Source: JBCCQL01 sp039414355 (GTDB taxonomy: Bacteria; Planctomycetota; Planctomycetia; Pirellulales; Lacipirellulaceae). From it: a DNA stretch of 64,000 bases. How positions within the stretch are numbered: position 1 is the stretch's first letter; each line of letters opens with the position of its first letter. Under the pieces are notes generated by a model. That model saw only the letters and a program-made list of their open reading frames with translations, searched no databases and had not been told where the DNA came from. Of the stretch, positions 26,333 to 35,482 are shown in pieces. Position numbers and translations under genes: made by a program. The stretch spans positions 3,274 to 67,273 of the forward strand of contig JBCDJN010000014.1 of the NCBI GenBank assembly GCA_039414355.1, in the 5' to 3' direction.

Positions 26333-28505
26333 GGCGCCGCGGGTCGGGTGGTGGACGATCCACGAGCAGCCGCACCAGTTGGTAGGCGGCTTCTCTTCCC
26401 AGCGGATCGTCGTCCGCCAAGGAATCGATCAAGAGCCTCGCCTTCGCCAATTCAGCGGCGCCGCGGTCGCCCCCGAGCAGCACGGCCCGGCGGACCATCG
26501 CCTCCGCCCGACTCGCGTCGGCGGCAGGCCCCAGTTGCTCGTCGTCGGCGAGTTCGCTCAGACGCTCCTCGCTCGCTTTGAGCAGTTCCGCCGCCGCGGC
26601 GGGGCTGGTCGTGACCGCCGCCAGCCGAGAGTAGGCCTCGGCCAGCACCCGGCGCCATTGCGGCGAACGTTCCTCGGGACCCACGGCTTCCAGAGCCGCC
26701 ACTGCGGCCCGGTACTGAACGGATGCCGCCGCCTTGTCGCCAAGGGTCTCGTGCACCGCCGCCAGGCAGAGGTGGTCGTACCCGGCCGCCAAGCCGTCTT
26801 GCTGGGTTGCCGCCGAGTCCCCCAGCTCCGCCGCAAGCCGTGGCGCCGCCGCCTGAAGCGTGGCCAGATACGGCGGGGTCTCCCGCTGCGGCGGCCAGAG
26901 CTCCCACGGGCTGGCGCCACCGGTGACCGCCTCGAGATCGCCCCGCAGCGTGTCGATGGTCTGGGCGTCGCGTTGTTTCTCGCCCGACGCTTGGGCCAGC
27001 AGGCGGTCTTTCTCGACCACCACCTCGGCGAGCCGCTCCCGCTGGTTCTCAATCACCACCGCCGCGGCGGGCCCGAAGACCGCCAGCAGCGTTAGCAACA
27101 CGCCCGCCGCCGCCGTCGCGGGCCGCCTCCACGCCCATCGCGCGACTCGCTGCGTCGTCGAGATCGGGCGGGCCTTGATCGGCTCGTCGTTGAGGAAACG
27201 GTTAAGCTCATCACGCACCTGGCCCGCCGATTGATACCGGCTGCCGGGTGTGCGTTGCAGGCACTTCTCGCAGATCGTCGCCAAGTCGCGCGGCAGGTGC
27301 GGGTTGAGTGACCGGGCGTCGGGCGCCTCGCTGGTGAGCCGCTTGCGGACCTGTAGTTGAGCGCTGCCGCGGAAAGGGAGCTCGCCAGTGAACATCTCAA
27401 AGAGCACCACGCCGAGCGAATAAACGTCCGACCGCCGATCGGCGCCAAAGCCCTTGCCGCCCGCCTGCTCAGGCGACATGTAGGCCGGCGTGCCGATCAC
27501 CTGCCCGTCGAGCGTCAGCGTGACCTCCTCGGCGTCGCGTTTGGCGAGGCCGAAGTCCATCAGGCACGGGGCGCCCACGTCGCTCAGGATCACGTTGGAA
27601 GGCTTCAGATCGCGGTGAACCACGCCGTTGTCGTGCGCATGCGCCAACGCGTCGGCGACGGAGCGGCCAATCGCGGCGGCCTCTTCCACCGGCGGCCGGC
27701 CGGTCTTGAGCGCTTCGGCCAACGAGACGCCGCGGACCAGGTCGCTGACGATGAACAGCGTCTCACGGTCGCGGCCAATCTCATGGACGCGGACGATGTT
27801 GGGGTGCGTGAGCTGCGCCGCGGCGCGGGCCTCGCGCAGGAACTTCTCGATGTCGGCTTCGCTTAGCTGCCCCTTCCGCGGGATCTTGATGGCCACGGTC
27901 CGGTCGAGCTCAGTGTCCACCGCCTCCCAAACCGTGCCGAAGGCGCCCACACCAAGCCGGCGAACGATGGCGAACCGATCCACCGACGTGAGCGGCGGCT
28001 CCTGATCGCCGCCGGTCAGCGGCTCCGCCAGGCTGAACGAGCCCCCGCACGTGCCGCAGTCGACGAGGTCGGCAGAGTCGTTCCCGATCAGCTCAACGTG
28101 ATTGGCGCAGTGAGGACAACGAAGCCGCAGCCCGGCCGCCTGGGATTCGACATGCGGCGTGGGACCGATCGGTGGGGCAGAGCGGACCCGCCGCGACGAG
28201 CGGCCGCCGTCGAACGCGGCGGCGATCTCCCTCGCCAACTCCGGGTTGGCCGCCACTAGGCTCTGCCGCGGGTTGTCGTCGCCGCGATCGCCCAGCCACT
28301 CCGCCGCGGCAAACGCCAGCTCCTGGATCAACTCCTCACGCAGCGCGGGTTCGACGCCGTCGAGCAACCCGCCGATGGCGAGCTCGCCGCCTGAGTCGAG
28401 CGACGCCAAAAACTCATCGCAACGCCGATCAATCAGCTCCCACCCCGCGGGATCGAACTCCGGTTCGACGCCGGAGCGGTGCGTGGAATCGTGAGCGGCG
28501 GGCAT
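26304..28505 (-). CDS. Membrane Ser/Thr protein kinase with zinc ribbon and TPR-like extracytoplasmic part
   Basis: 733 residues from the ATG at 28505 (MPAAHDSTHRSG); the frame could be read from 28607. The N-terminal 125 residues are helical and acidic. A zinc ribbon follows (RCPHC, then VDCGTCGG, about 129-157), then a complete PknB-type kinase (about 175-430). The G-loop is LGVGAFGTVW, the lysine is Lys207 in VAIKIP, the catalytic loop is HRDLKPSN (His297), the metal motif is DFGLA, and the activation segment ends in GTPAYMSPEQAGG. One membrane segment (AAGVLLTLLAVFGPAAAVV) leads to a helical, TPR-like outer domain. This is the standard planctomycete receptor-like kinase layout. It is divergent from the giant repeat-protein gene, with about 190 bases between, and could sense the envelope; that link is context only. 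Confidence 0.92.
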   Translation of the reverse strand: MPAAHDSTHRSGVEPEFDPAGWELIDRRCDEFLASLDSGGELAIGGLLDGVEPALREELIQELAFAAAEWLGDRGDDNPRQSLVAANPELAREIAAAFDGGRSSRRVRSAPPIGPTPHVESQAAGLRLRCPHCANHVELIGNDSADLVDCGTCGGSFSLAEPLTGGDQEPPLTSVDRFAIVRRLGVGAFGTVWEAVDTELDRTVAIKIPRKGQLSEADIEKFLREARAAAQLTHPNIVRVHEIGRDRETLFIVSDLVRGVSLAEALKTGRPPVEEAAAIGRSVADALAHAHDNGVVHRDLKPSNVILSDVGAPCLMDFGLAKRDAEEVTLTLDGQVIGTPAYMSPEQAGGKGFGADRRSDVYSLGVVLFEMFTGELPFRGSAQLQVRKRLTSEAPDARSLNPHLPRDLATICEKCLQRTPGSRYQSAGQVRDELNRFLNDEPIKARPISTTQRVARWAWRRPATAAAGVLLTLLAVFGPAAAVVIENQRERLAEVVVEKDRLLAQASGEKQRDAQTIDTLRGDLEAVTGGASPWELWPPQRETPPYLATLQAAAPRLAAELGDSAATQQDGLAAGYDHLCLAAVHETLGDKAAASVQYRAAVAALEAVGPEERSPQWRRVLAEAYSRLAAVTTSPAAAAELLKASEERLSELADDEQLGPAADASRAEAMVRRAVLLGGDRGAAELAKARLLIDSLADDDPLGREAAYQLVRLLVDRPPPDPRRLTTPASGRP

Positions 28506-28653
28506 GGATGCAAGCGGCGAAGGGCGAGGCAAAGGGCGGCCAAGCCCCACCGTACCATCTGCCGCCAGAAGCCGCCCGTGACTTGCTCGTCCCCCAGACG
28601 CTCCCAAGACAGCGGTCGAACCCTCGCCCTAAAGCCGCCGCAGGCCCATCTGT

Positions 28654-28686
28654 TTGACACGCGGCAAGCCACCAACTACCAAGGAG
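28654..28686 (+). promoter_or_regulatory. Candidate promoter and Shine-Dalgarno for the 2206-residue protein
   Basis: TTGACA (28654-28659) is a consensus -35. With 17-base spacing the -10 would be TACCAA (28677-28682), which is poor. AAGGAG at 28681-28686 is a strong ribosome-binding site seven bases before the TTG at 28694. That decides the start in favour of TTG over the ATG at 28733, but it overlaps the proposed -10, so promoter and ribosome-binding site cannot both be right as drawn. The ribosome-binding site is the better supported. Confidence 0.4.
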
Positions 28687-28693
28687 TTACGCA

Positions 28694-31600
28694 TTGGGGG
28701 CTGCGGCATGCCGTTGGAAGGGGTCTACACAGATGCTTCGTCTCTTGGCGGCGGTCACCAGGCTTGTGCGCCGAGGTCGTGAAGCGGAGGCGTGGCGCCG
28801 TCGGCGGCAGTTCGACGCCGACCTAGCGATCCACCGGCTCGAGTCTCGCCGCCTGCTCAACGCGGACTACTCGCTCGCCGCCGACGCGCTCACGCTCGAC
28901 TTCACCGACCCGCTCGCGTCGGACGCGGTAACCGTCAGCCGCGATGGCGACGCCTACCGGTTTGAGCTCGGCGCCGGCCAATGGTCGGGCGCCGCGACGC
29001 CGGGCATCGCGGGGCAGGGCACCGACACGCTGCTGGTTGACTCGTCGCTCGCCAACCCGCTGGTCTCGGGCATCTCGGTCATCGACCAGGGCGACCTCTT
29101 CGTCACGCTCGACGCGGCCGACTTTGGCGGCCTGACCGGCGGCTTGGCGCTGACGGACGTCGAGCAGGTCCAGGGCGACGCCGGCCCCTTCGCCGTGCCG
29201 ACGCTCTCGATCAACCAGACGCTCGACATCCCGTTTAGCCTCGACGCGCTCGACATCGACGGCGACCTGAACGTCACCTCGGCGACGTCAATCGACGAAA
29301 ACGGCGCCACCGGCGTGCTGCGCGTGACGGGCGGCGCCAGTTTCATCGCCGGGGCGGTCGACCTCTCGGCCGACTTCAACGGCGACAACTTCATCAGCGT
29401 CGCCGATTACGAGGTGTGGCGAACGAGTTTCAACCAAGACGACGGCGGCGACGCCAACGGCGACGGCCTGACCGACGCGGCCGACTTCACCATCTGGCGA
29501 GACACCCTGGGCCAGGGCGCCGACGCCGGATCCAGCACCATTGACCTGGGCATCGACCTCGATGTGCAGGTCGGCGGTACGCTGCAAGTGGAATCGCGCG
29601 CCGGCGGCGACCTTAATGTCGGCGCTGACGGCGCCGGGCAAGACTCGGGCCGCACGGTGGAGTTCGGAGCGGTCGCCTTCAGCACGGATGGCGACGTCGC
29701 GATTATCGAAGACAGCGCGGACGGCGTGCTGATCTCCGATTCAGGCTCAACGGCGAATCGGCTCTCAATTCTCGCCGTCGGCGACATCGAGACCGACACC
29801 GGCGCCCTCCTGAGGGCCGAAACGGCAAGGCTGCAAACCACCGGCGGCGGCAGCGACATCCGGCTAGACGGGTTCGTTGACGCTGTGTCATTCACGACGG
29901 TCGCCAGCTCCGTTGGCGCCGCCGATGCGAACGTCAATTACTCCGATTGGGGCGGGAGCCTGATTCTGCTCGCATCCGTTGTGGACGGAGCGCTCTCGGT
30001 GTCGGCAAGTATTGACTTGAGCGACGCAGGCGTCGTCGAGGTGGCGGCGGCCGCGGCATTGTCGGCGGGGTCGTCGCGCAACATCGCGGGGAGCATTATC
30101 CTCGACCAGCTCGCGGTGGACGGACCGGTGTCAGTTACGTTGCTTGACTTGCCGCGAAATCCCAACATCGGGAACGCGACCCTCGTTAATGCAACCGACC
30201 TGACCCTCGCGGACGTTAGCGTGCCCACCGGCAACTTCTCCGCGACAGCAACAACGGGCAACGTCACTAACACCGGCCGCATCGAAGTCTCGGGCGACGC
30301 GAGCTTCTCCGCCCCCGCCGGCGACATCACGCTGCTGCCGATGCAGGCCGATGGCGTGCTCATCGGCGGCGCGGTCAGCCTGTCGGGCGGCGCCGCCATG
30401 TTCGCCGAGTCAGAAAGCACGTTGCTCGGCAACGTGGATGTCGCTTCGTTGGCGCTGTTCTCGACGGAGATCACCGACGGCGCCGGCGCCCAGATCCGCG
30501 TCGCCGGCGACGCCGCACTTACGGGTCGCGAAGGCATCACGCTGGGGGATGACGCCGCCGACGTTCTTGAGGTTGGCGGCCTCGCCACCTTCGACGCCAC
30601 CGGTGGCCAGCAGGCGGGCGACATCACCGTCGGCCCCGAAGGAACGGCCAACTTCGGCGCGCTGTCGCTCAACGGCGGGCGTGCCGTCATCCAAGAAGAC
30701 TCCCCAACGGTGCTGCAAACCGTCAGCGTCTTCTCGCTCGATCTCACCACGACCGCTCTGAGTGACAACTCCAACCTCGTCATCGACGCCGACCTGAACG
30801 TCGTCTCCACCGGCGACATCGTGCTCGCCGACAACCCGGGCGACGTGCTCACCGTCAGCGGCGCCGCGAGCTTCACCTCCGGCGGCGAGATTGAGATCGG
30901 CCTGGGCGGCGCCGCCAACTTCGGCACCCTGGCGCTCGATACGCAGACCCTCGGCGGCGGCGATGCCGTCGTGCGTGAGGGCTCGCAGACCGATATCGCA
31001 GGTATTGCCGTTGATGGCCTCAGCCTGACCGCCGACGCGATCGTCGACTTGCCAGGCGCGTCGATCGACGCGCGGGGCAACGCGAGATTCGAGAGCACGT
31101 CGAACACCACCCTCGCCACCACGCCGGGGCAATCCCTACGCGTGGCCGGCCAAGCTCGTTTTGTTAGTGGCGGTGTGGTTGAGGTTGGCACCGACGGCAC
31201 GGCGAACTTTGGCTCGCTCGCAATTCAGGGCGGGCCGTCGGCTCAGATCACCGAGGCCTCGTCAACCACCATCGACACCGTGACGACGCGAAGCGTCAGC
31301 ATTACCTCGGCCGGCAGCGTGAGCGACTCCGCCGGCGCCGCGATCAACGGCGGCCGGGGGCTGACCATCACGGCCGCAGGCTCGATCGTCCTCGCCAACT
31401 CGTCCACCGACACGCTTACCGGCGGCACGGTTCGCTTCAACGCTGGCGGCTCGGTGATCATCGGCCCCGCGGGGGACGCTCGGTTCGGCGCTCTTGACCT
31501 GACAGGCGGCACCGTGCGCGTGCAGGAGGACGACGACACGAACCTGCTCAACGTCTCCGCAAGCTCACTCCGCCTCGAATCAGCGGGCGCGATCACCGAT

Positions 31601-34600
31601 GGCTTTTCGACCATCAACGTCACCGGCAACGCGGAGCTTACCGCGGCCGACTCCATCACGCTCACAGGCGACAGCAACGACCGACTCACCGTTGGCGGGC
31701 TGGCTACGTTCACCGCCGGCGGCGAGCTTACCATTGGCCCCGTCGGGCAGGCCAACTTCGGCACGCTGCTTATTGACGCTGGCAATGTGAGTGTGCAGGA
31801 GGACTCCGACACCGACCTGTTGGGCGTGACCGCCGATTCGCTATCGCTGACCTCCGCCGGCGCCATCCGCGACGAGCCTACCGCCAACGTCAATGTGACG
31901 GGCGACGCGACCCTCGAGGCAGACACCACCATCACGCTGGCAGACACCGCCGGCAGCACGCTCACCGTTGGCGGCACGGCGACGTTCCGCGGCCAGACCC
32001 TCACCATCGGCCCCGACGGCACGGCCAACTTCGGCCGACTGGGGATCATCGCCGACAACGCGGTGGTGCAGGAAGACTCTTCGACCGAGATCAGCGAGAT
32101 CGACGTCACGTCAATCGAACTGACCTCGGCCGGCTCCATCACCGACAGCCCGCTGGCGACGATCGCCGCATCCGAACTGCAGTTCTTCGCCGGCGAGGAC
32201 ATCACGCTGACCGACGATGGCGAGAACACGCTCCTCGTCAGCAACCGCGCGGCGTTCACCGCCGGCGATGACATCACCATCGGCCCCGCTGGGCGGGCTG
32301 AGTTCCGCATCCTCTCGCTGGCCGGCGACGAGGCGTTCGTGCAGGAAGACTCGACCACCGTACTCGACCAGGTCGCGGTGCGAACGCTCGAGCTTGAATC
32401 CACCGGCTCGATCAACGACCTCGGCTCCACGTCGATCGTGGTCGCCGAGGACGCCACGCTCACCGCCGGCGAAAGCATCACGCTCGCCGACAACTTCGGC
32501 AGGGTGCTCGACGTGGGCGGCAACGCGTCCTTCACCGCGGCCGACCGGATCACCCTCGGCGAACTAGGCGACGCCAACTTCGGCACGCTGTCGCTCGACG
32601 CCCTTACGGCGTTCGTGCAGGAGGATTCCAACACGGTGCTCAACCGCGTTGTGGTTAACAGCGCGGAAATCAGTAGCGACGGCGACATCGAAGACACGAT
32701 CGGCGCCGAGATCCTTGTTGCTGAGCAATTGATCCTAACCGCGGGCGCCGACGTGGTGCTGGCCGACAACCCCTTGGATGTCCTGGAAGTTTCACAGGCG
32801 ATTGACGTCGTCGCCGAGCGCGACATCACCATCGGCCCCGCGGGCCGGGTCGAGTTGGCGGTGATCCGACTAGAAGGCGAAGACGTTTTCCTGGAGACCG
32901 ACGCCGCGGCGTTGCTTGATGATGTGACCGCCGATTCGCTCGTCATTCAGGCAGACGGGACAATCACCGACACGCAGGATGCGGTGATCCTGGTCTCTGG
33001 CAACGCAACGTTCGTCGCGTGGCCCGGCGCTGGCAACATCCCTTCCACGATCATCCTCGCCGACCAGCCGGGCGATCAGTTAATCGTCGGCGGATTAGCG
33101 GAGTTCACCTCGGCTAGGTTTAGCGGGCGAAGACCTGCGGAGGATATCGTCCTGGGCCCTGCGGGCCTCGTGAGCTTCGGCCGGCTTTCGCTAACCGGCG
33201 ACGAGGCGCTGGTTCAGGAAGACTCCAGCACGCGGCTCGATCAGGTCACGCTCCGCCGTCTGGAGCTCAGCTCAACCGGCGAAATCGGCGACGTTGATGG
33301 TGCATTGATTTCGGTGGTCGACGACGCAATCCTCGCCGCCACAACGCCGTTCGAAGACATCATCCTGGGAGACAGCGGCGCGAACGTCAATTTCGGCGAA
33401 CTGTTGGTCCCAGCCGCCCAGCACGTCTCGCTGCAAGAACGCGATGGGCTTGGCTTGGGAGACGTGACGATCGACGGGACGCTCTTCGTGGTCTCAACGG
33501 GCGACGTTGTTCAGACCGGCAACACGCTGTCCGCCGATGCCATCGGCGTGGCATCTGGCGGCGGAGGCGTGCTGATCAACACGGCTGAGGCGGAACGCTT
33601 CGCGGCCAGCGCAACAGACGCCGTCGATATCGCGGGCCGCTCAGCCGCGCTCGATCAACTCCTTGCCGACCTCGCCGACCCGCGAGTTACGCCGGGCGAT
33701 GATGCGGGGCTCGCACCCACGACGATCAGCGGCGACCAGCTTGCCCCGCTCGCCATCGACAGCCTCTTTGGCGTTGTGCTGCTCGATCACGCGGGCGATC
33801 TCGTGATTGGCGAGGTTGTCGACCCCACCAACGCTAGCAACGTTCCTTTGTTCGGTGTTCAGTCGAGTGGCGGACACGCCTTTGTTCGCACGCGGGGCGA
33901 CAACAGCGGGGACACGGGCGACCTTCTCTTCGAAGGGCTCGGCCCGTTCGGCCCCGCCACCGTCTCGATCGGCGGCAACCACGTCTTCACCGCCGTCGCC
34001 GATGGCGACCTGCAAATCGAAACCGGCACAACGGAACTGGTAGTCACCGGCCAGTCGGGGACAGGCGTCGTCAACGACGTCTCGCCTTATCTCAGCTACG
34101 ACGACCGCGACGGTTTCATGGATGGTCAAGTGGTGCTGCCCGCCGTGGGCAAGGAGGGCGTCGGGCTGCTGGTGACCATCCCGTCGACCGAGCTCGACGC
34201 GCCGACGAGCCGATTGGTGGGGGCCGGCAACATCAACCCCGAAACCGGCCAGCCGGTGCCCAGCACGCAGTTTGTCGAGCTCACAATCGGCCGGCCGGGC
34301 GAGCAAAACCTGGGCTACCACATCACGTTTGCCGATGGCGCCGTGGTGGCCGGCTTCCAAGACGCCACCGTCGTTGGCGCCGGGCCGACGCCGGGCGACG
34401 TCTTCTCGCACACCTTCACCGAGGCGTTCCTGGGCGGCGCCGGTAACCCGGCCTTCCCCAACCTGCCGACCGAGATCGTGGTCTTCAACGACCCGCGGAT
34501 TAACCTCTTCGACGAGGGCGGCGCCCAAAACCTCAACCGCTCGATCACCCCGACCGGCGCGTCCACGCCCGAGCGGATCGACCAGTTCGTCCTGGCCGGC

Positions 34601-35314
34601 ACGCAGCAGCTCTTCGCCTTCGCCGAGGAGCCGGTGCCGCCAGAAGTGCGAACGCTGTTCACGCCGCCGCCGCCGGCCATCGCCCCGACGCCGCCCACCG
34701 ACCTGCTGCTGCAGACCAGCGTTGAGGTCGCGGCTCGGTCGAGCGAGGACGAGTCGATCCGGATCGAGTTCGGCCCATTGGATGAGGCGGCAGCCGCAAC
34801 GGGCGAGCTGACCATCATCGAGGGCGCCTCCGAGAAGTGGGACGGCGGGGCCGACAACTACCTGGCCGCCGTCAAGCAGGCGATCCGCGAGAGCGATCGC
34901 CCGGCCGGCCGTTACGTGATTGGCGCGCAGCGGTCGGGCGCCGCGAGTGCGGACGTGACGATCTTTGTGAAGGAGAGCAGCCTCGACGCCGGCCTGGCTG
35001 GCGACCTCGAAGGCGAGAGCCCGGGCGAGCTGGAGCAAGGCGAGCCGGCCGGCGACCAGCAGGGCGGCGCCGCTTCCGGCGACCAACTCGCCGGCGCGTG
35101 GGCCGAGGCTTGGCGGGAGTGGTCACGCGATGAAGCGGACGACGAGCCGACGTCGGCGTCGACCATCGCGCCGGCAATCGTCGATTCACGACCGACCGGT
35201 TCCCGGACGGGCACGGTCGACGCCCTGATGGTTGGCGGCCTGGTCCTGGCCCGCCGGGCGGCCAAGCCGGCCGGCGAGGCGAAGCGGCGTGCCCGTCGCC
35301 GGCGGCCGCGGTGA
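28694..35314 (+). CDS. Giant secreted surface protein with ten 94-residue repeats
   Basis: 2206 residues from a TTG with AAGGAG seven bases upstream. The N-terminus holds a basic region and the planctomycete export motif HRLESRRLLNADYS (about 47-60). A dockerin-like calcium-loop pair sits early (about 230-280: DFNGDNFISVADYEVWR, then DANGDGLTDAADFTIWRD) instead of at the C-terminus as in neighbouring proteins. Residues about 615-1555 are ten tandem repeats of about 94 residues with the core ITLADxxxDxLTVGGxATF, ITIGPxGxANFGxLxL, VQEDSxT, LxSAGxI, predicted to form a long beta structure. The C-terminal third has a beta-rich domain, a proline-rich spacer, a helical segment (ADNYLAAVKQAIRESD), an acidic Gly/Gln stretch and a very basic end (RRARRRR). 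There is no enzyme motif. It is probably a cell-surface or adhesion protein. Adaptor genes of the HlyD type follow directly, which suggests a dedicated export route. Confidence 0.9.
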   Translation: MGAAACRWKGSTQMLRLLAAVTRLVRRGREAEAWRRRRQFDADLAIHRLESRRLLNADYSLAADALTLDFTDPLASDAVTVSRDGDAYRFELGAGQWSGAATPGIAGQGTDTLLVDSSLANPLVSGISVIDQGDLFVTLDAADFGGLTGGLALTDVEQVQGDAGPFAVPTLSINQTLDIPFSLDALDIDGDLNVTSATSIDENGATGVLRVTGGASFIAGAVDLSADFNGDNFISVADYEVWRTSFNQDDGGDANGDGLTDAADFTIWRDTLGQGADAGSSTIDLGIDLDVQVGGTLQVESRAGGDLNVGADGAGQDSGRTVEFGAVAFSTDGDVAIIEDSADGVLISDSGSTANRLSILAVGDIETDTGALLRAETARLQTTGGGSDIRLDGFVDAVSFTTVASSVGAADANVNYSDWGGSLILLASVVDGALSVSASIDLSDAGVVEVAAAAALSAGSSRNIAGSIILDQLAVDGPVSVTLLDLPRNPNIGNATLVNATDLTLADVSVPTGNFSATATTGNVTNTGRIEVSGDASFSAPAGDITLLPMQADGVLIGGAVSLSGGAAMFAESESTLLGNVDVASLALFSTEITDGAGAQIRVAGDAALTGREGITLGDDAADVLEVGGLATFDATGGQQAGDITVGPEGTANFGALSLNGGRAVIQEDSPTVLQTVSVFSLDLTTTALSDNSNLVIDADLNVVSTGDIVLADNPGDVLTVSGAASFTSGGEIEIGLGGAANFGTLALDTQTLGGGDAVVREGSQTDIAGIAVDGLSLTADAIVDLPGASIDARGNARFESTSNTTLATTPGQSLRVAGQARFVSGGVVEVGTDGTANFGSLAIQGGPSAQITEASSTTIDTVTTRSVSITSAGSVSDSAGAAINGGRGLTITAAGSIVLANSSTDTLTGGTVRFNAGGSVIIGPAGDARFGALDLTGGTVRVQEDDDTNLLNVSASSLRLESAGAITDGFSTINVTGNAELTAADSITLTGDSNDRLTVGGLATFTAGGELTIGPVGQANFGTLLIDAGNVSVQEDSDTDLLGVTADSLSLTSAGAIRDEPTANVNVTGDATLEADTTITLADTAGSTLTVGGTATFRGQTLTIGPDGTANFGRLGIIADNAVVQEDSSTEISEIDVTSIELTSAGSITDSPLATIAASELQFFAGEDITLTDDGENTLLVSNRAAFTAGDDITIGPAGRAEFRILSLAGDEAFVQEDSTTVLDQVAVRTLELESTGSINDLGSTSIVVAEDATLTAGESITLADNFGRVLDVGGNASFTAADRITLGELGDANFGTLSLDALTAFVQEDSNTVLNRVVVNSAEISSDGDIEDTIGAEILVAEQLILTAGADVVLADNPLDVLEVSQAIDVVAERDITIGPAGRVELAVIRLEGEDVFLETDAAALLDDVTADSLVIQADGTITDTQDAVILVSGNATFVAWPGAGNIPSTIILADQPGDQLIVGGLAEFTSARFSGRRPAEDIVLGPAGLVSFGRLSLTGDEALVQEDSSTRLDQVTLRRLELSSTGEIGDVDGALISVVDDAILAATTPFEDIILGDSGANVNFGELLVPAAQHVSLQERDGLGLGDVTIDGTLFVVSTGDVVQTGNTLSADAIGVASGGGGVLINTAEAERFAASATDAVDIAGRSAALDQLLADLADPRVTPGDDAGLAPTTISGDQLAPLAIDSLFGVVLLDHAGDLVIGEVVDPTNASNVPLFGVQSSGGHAFVRTRGDNSGDTGDLLFEGLGPFGPATVSIGGNHVFTAVADGDLQIETGTTELVVTGQSGTGVVNDVSPYLSYDDRDGFMDGQVVLPAVGKEGVGLLVTIPSTELDAPTSRLVGAGNINPETGQPVPSTQFVELTIGRPGEQNLGYHITFADGAVVAGFQDATVVGAGPTPGDVFSHTFTEAFLGGAGNPAFPNLPTEIVVFNDPRINLFDEGGAQNLNRSITPTGASTPERIDQFVLAGTQQLFAFAEEPVPPEVRTLFTPPPPAIAPTPPTDLLLQTSVEVAARSSEDESIRIEFGPLDEAAAATGELTIIEGASEKWDGGADNYLAAVKQAIRESDRPAGRYVIGAQRSGAASADVTIFVKESSLDAGLAGDLEGESPGELEQGEPAGDQQGGAASGDQLAGAWAEAWREWSRDEADDEPTSASTIAPAIVDSRPTGSRTGTVDALMVGGLVLARRAAKPAGEAKRRARRRRPR
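30536..33358 (+). repeat. Tandem array of ten ~282-bp coding repeats
   Basis: Ten diverged in-frame units averaging 94 codons (2823 bases in all), starting at the ITLGDDAADVL unit and ending before IILGDSGANVNF. Hallmarks in nearly every unit are an I[TV]LAD start, VGG-x-A-x-F, IGPxGxANFG and VQEDS. Units differ enough in DNA that recent slippage is unlikely; partial units flank the array on both sides. Confidence 0.85.
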
Positions 35315-35415
35315 CGCTCCAGCCGTCATAAGCTGCCCACGCCGTTCAAGCTGCCCGGCATGTCACGGCCGCTGACCGGCGCGGCACGCGACGGTCCTGC
35401 GTAGTCGAGTAAGAT

Positions 35416-35463
35416 GAACCCCACGGGGGTCGGGCCGGGCGCCGACGGGGTTCTTCTTTCTCC
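35416..35463 (+). terminator. Rho-independent-type terminator after the giant gene
   Basis: GAACCCC (35416-35422) pairs with GGGGTTC (35447-35453). An inner GTCGG/CCGAC stem extends the hairpin, and a T-rich tail (TTCTTTCT) follows. It lies 102 bases after the giant gene's stop and 20 bases before the next start. It implies that the adaptor genes are transcribed at a lower level by read-through, or from their own promoter. Confidence 0.7.
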
Positions 35464-35482
35464 ACCACGCGGGGGTAGCGTC

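Noticed and set aside
30536..33358. CRISPR-like or satellite repeat
   Set aside because: Repeats are in frame, long (about 282 bp), diverged and lack spacers; they are protein repeats.
33641..35086. Minus ORF of 481 codons inside the giant gene
   Set aside because: Antisense shadow; the plus frame is continuous with the repeats and has the export motif.
35414..35482. Upstream in-frame ATG for the GAF-HlyD gene
   Set aside because: It lies within the terminator stem, and the 23 extra residues have no coding character.
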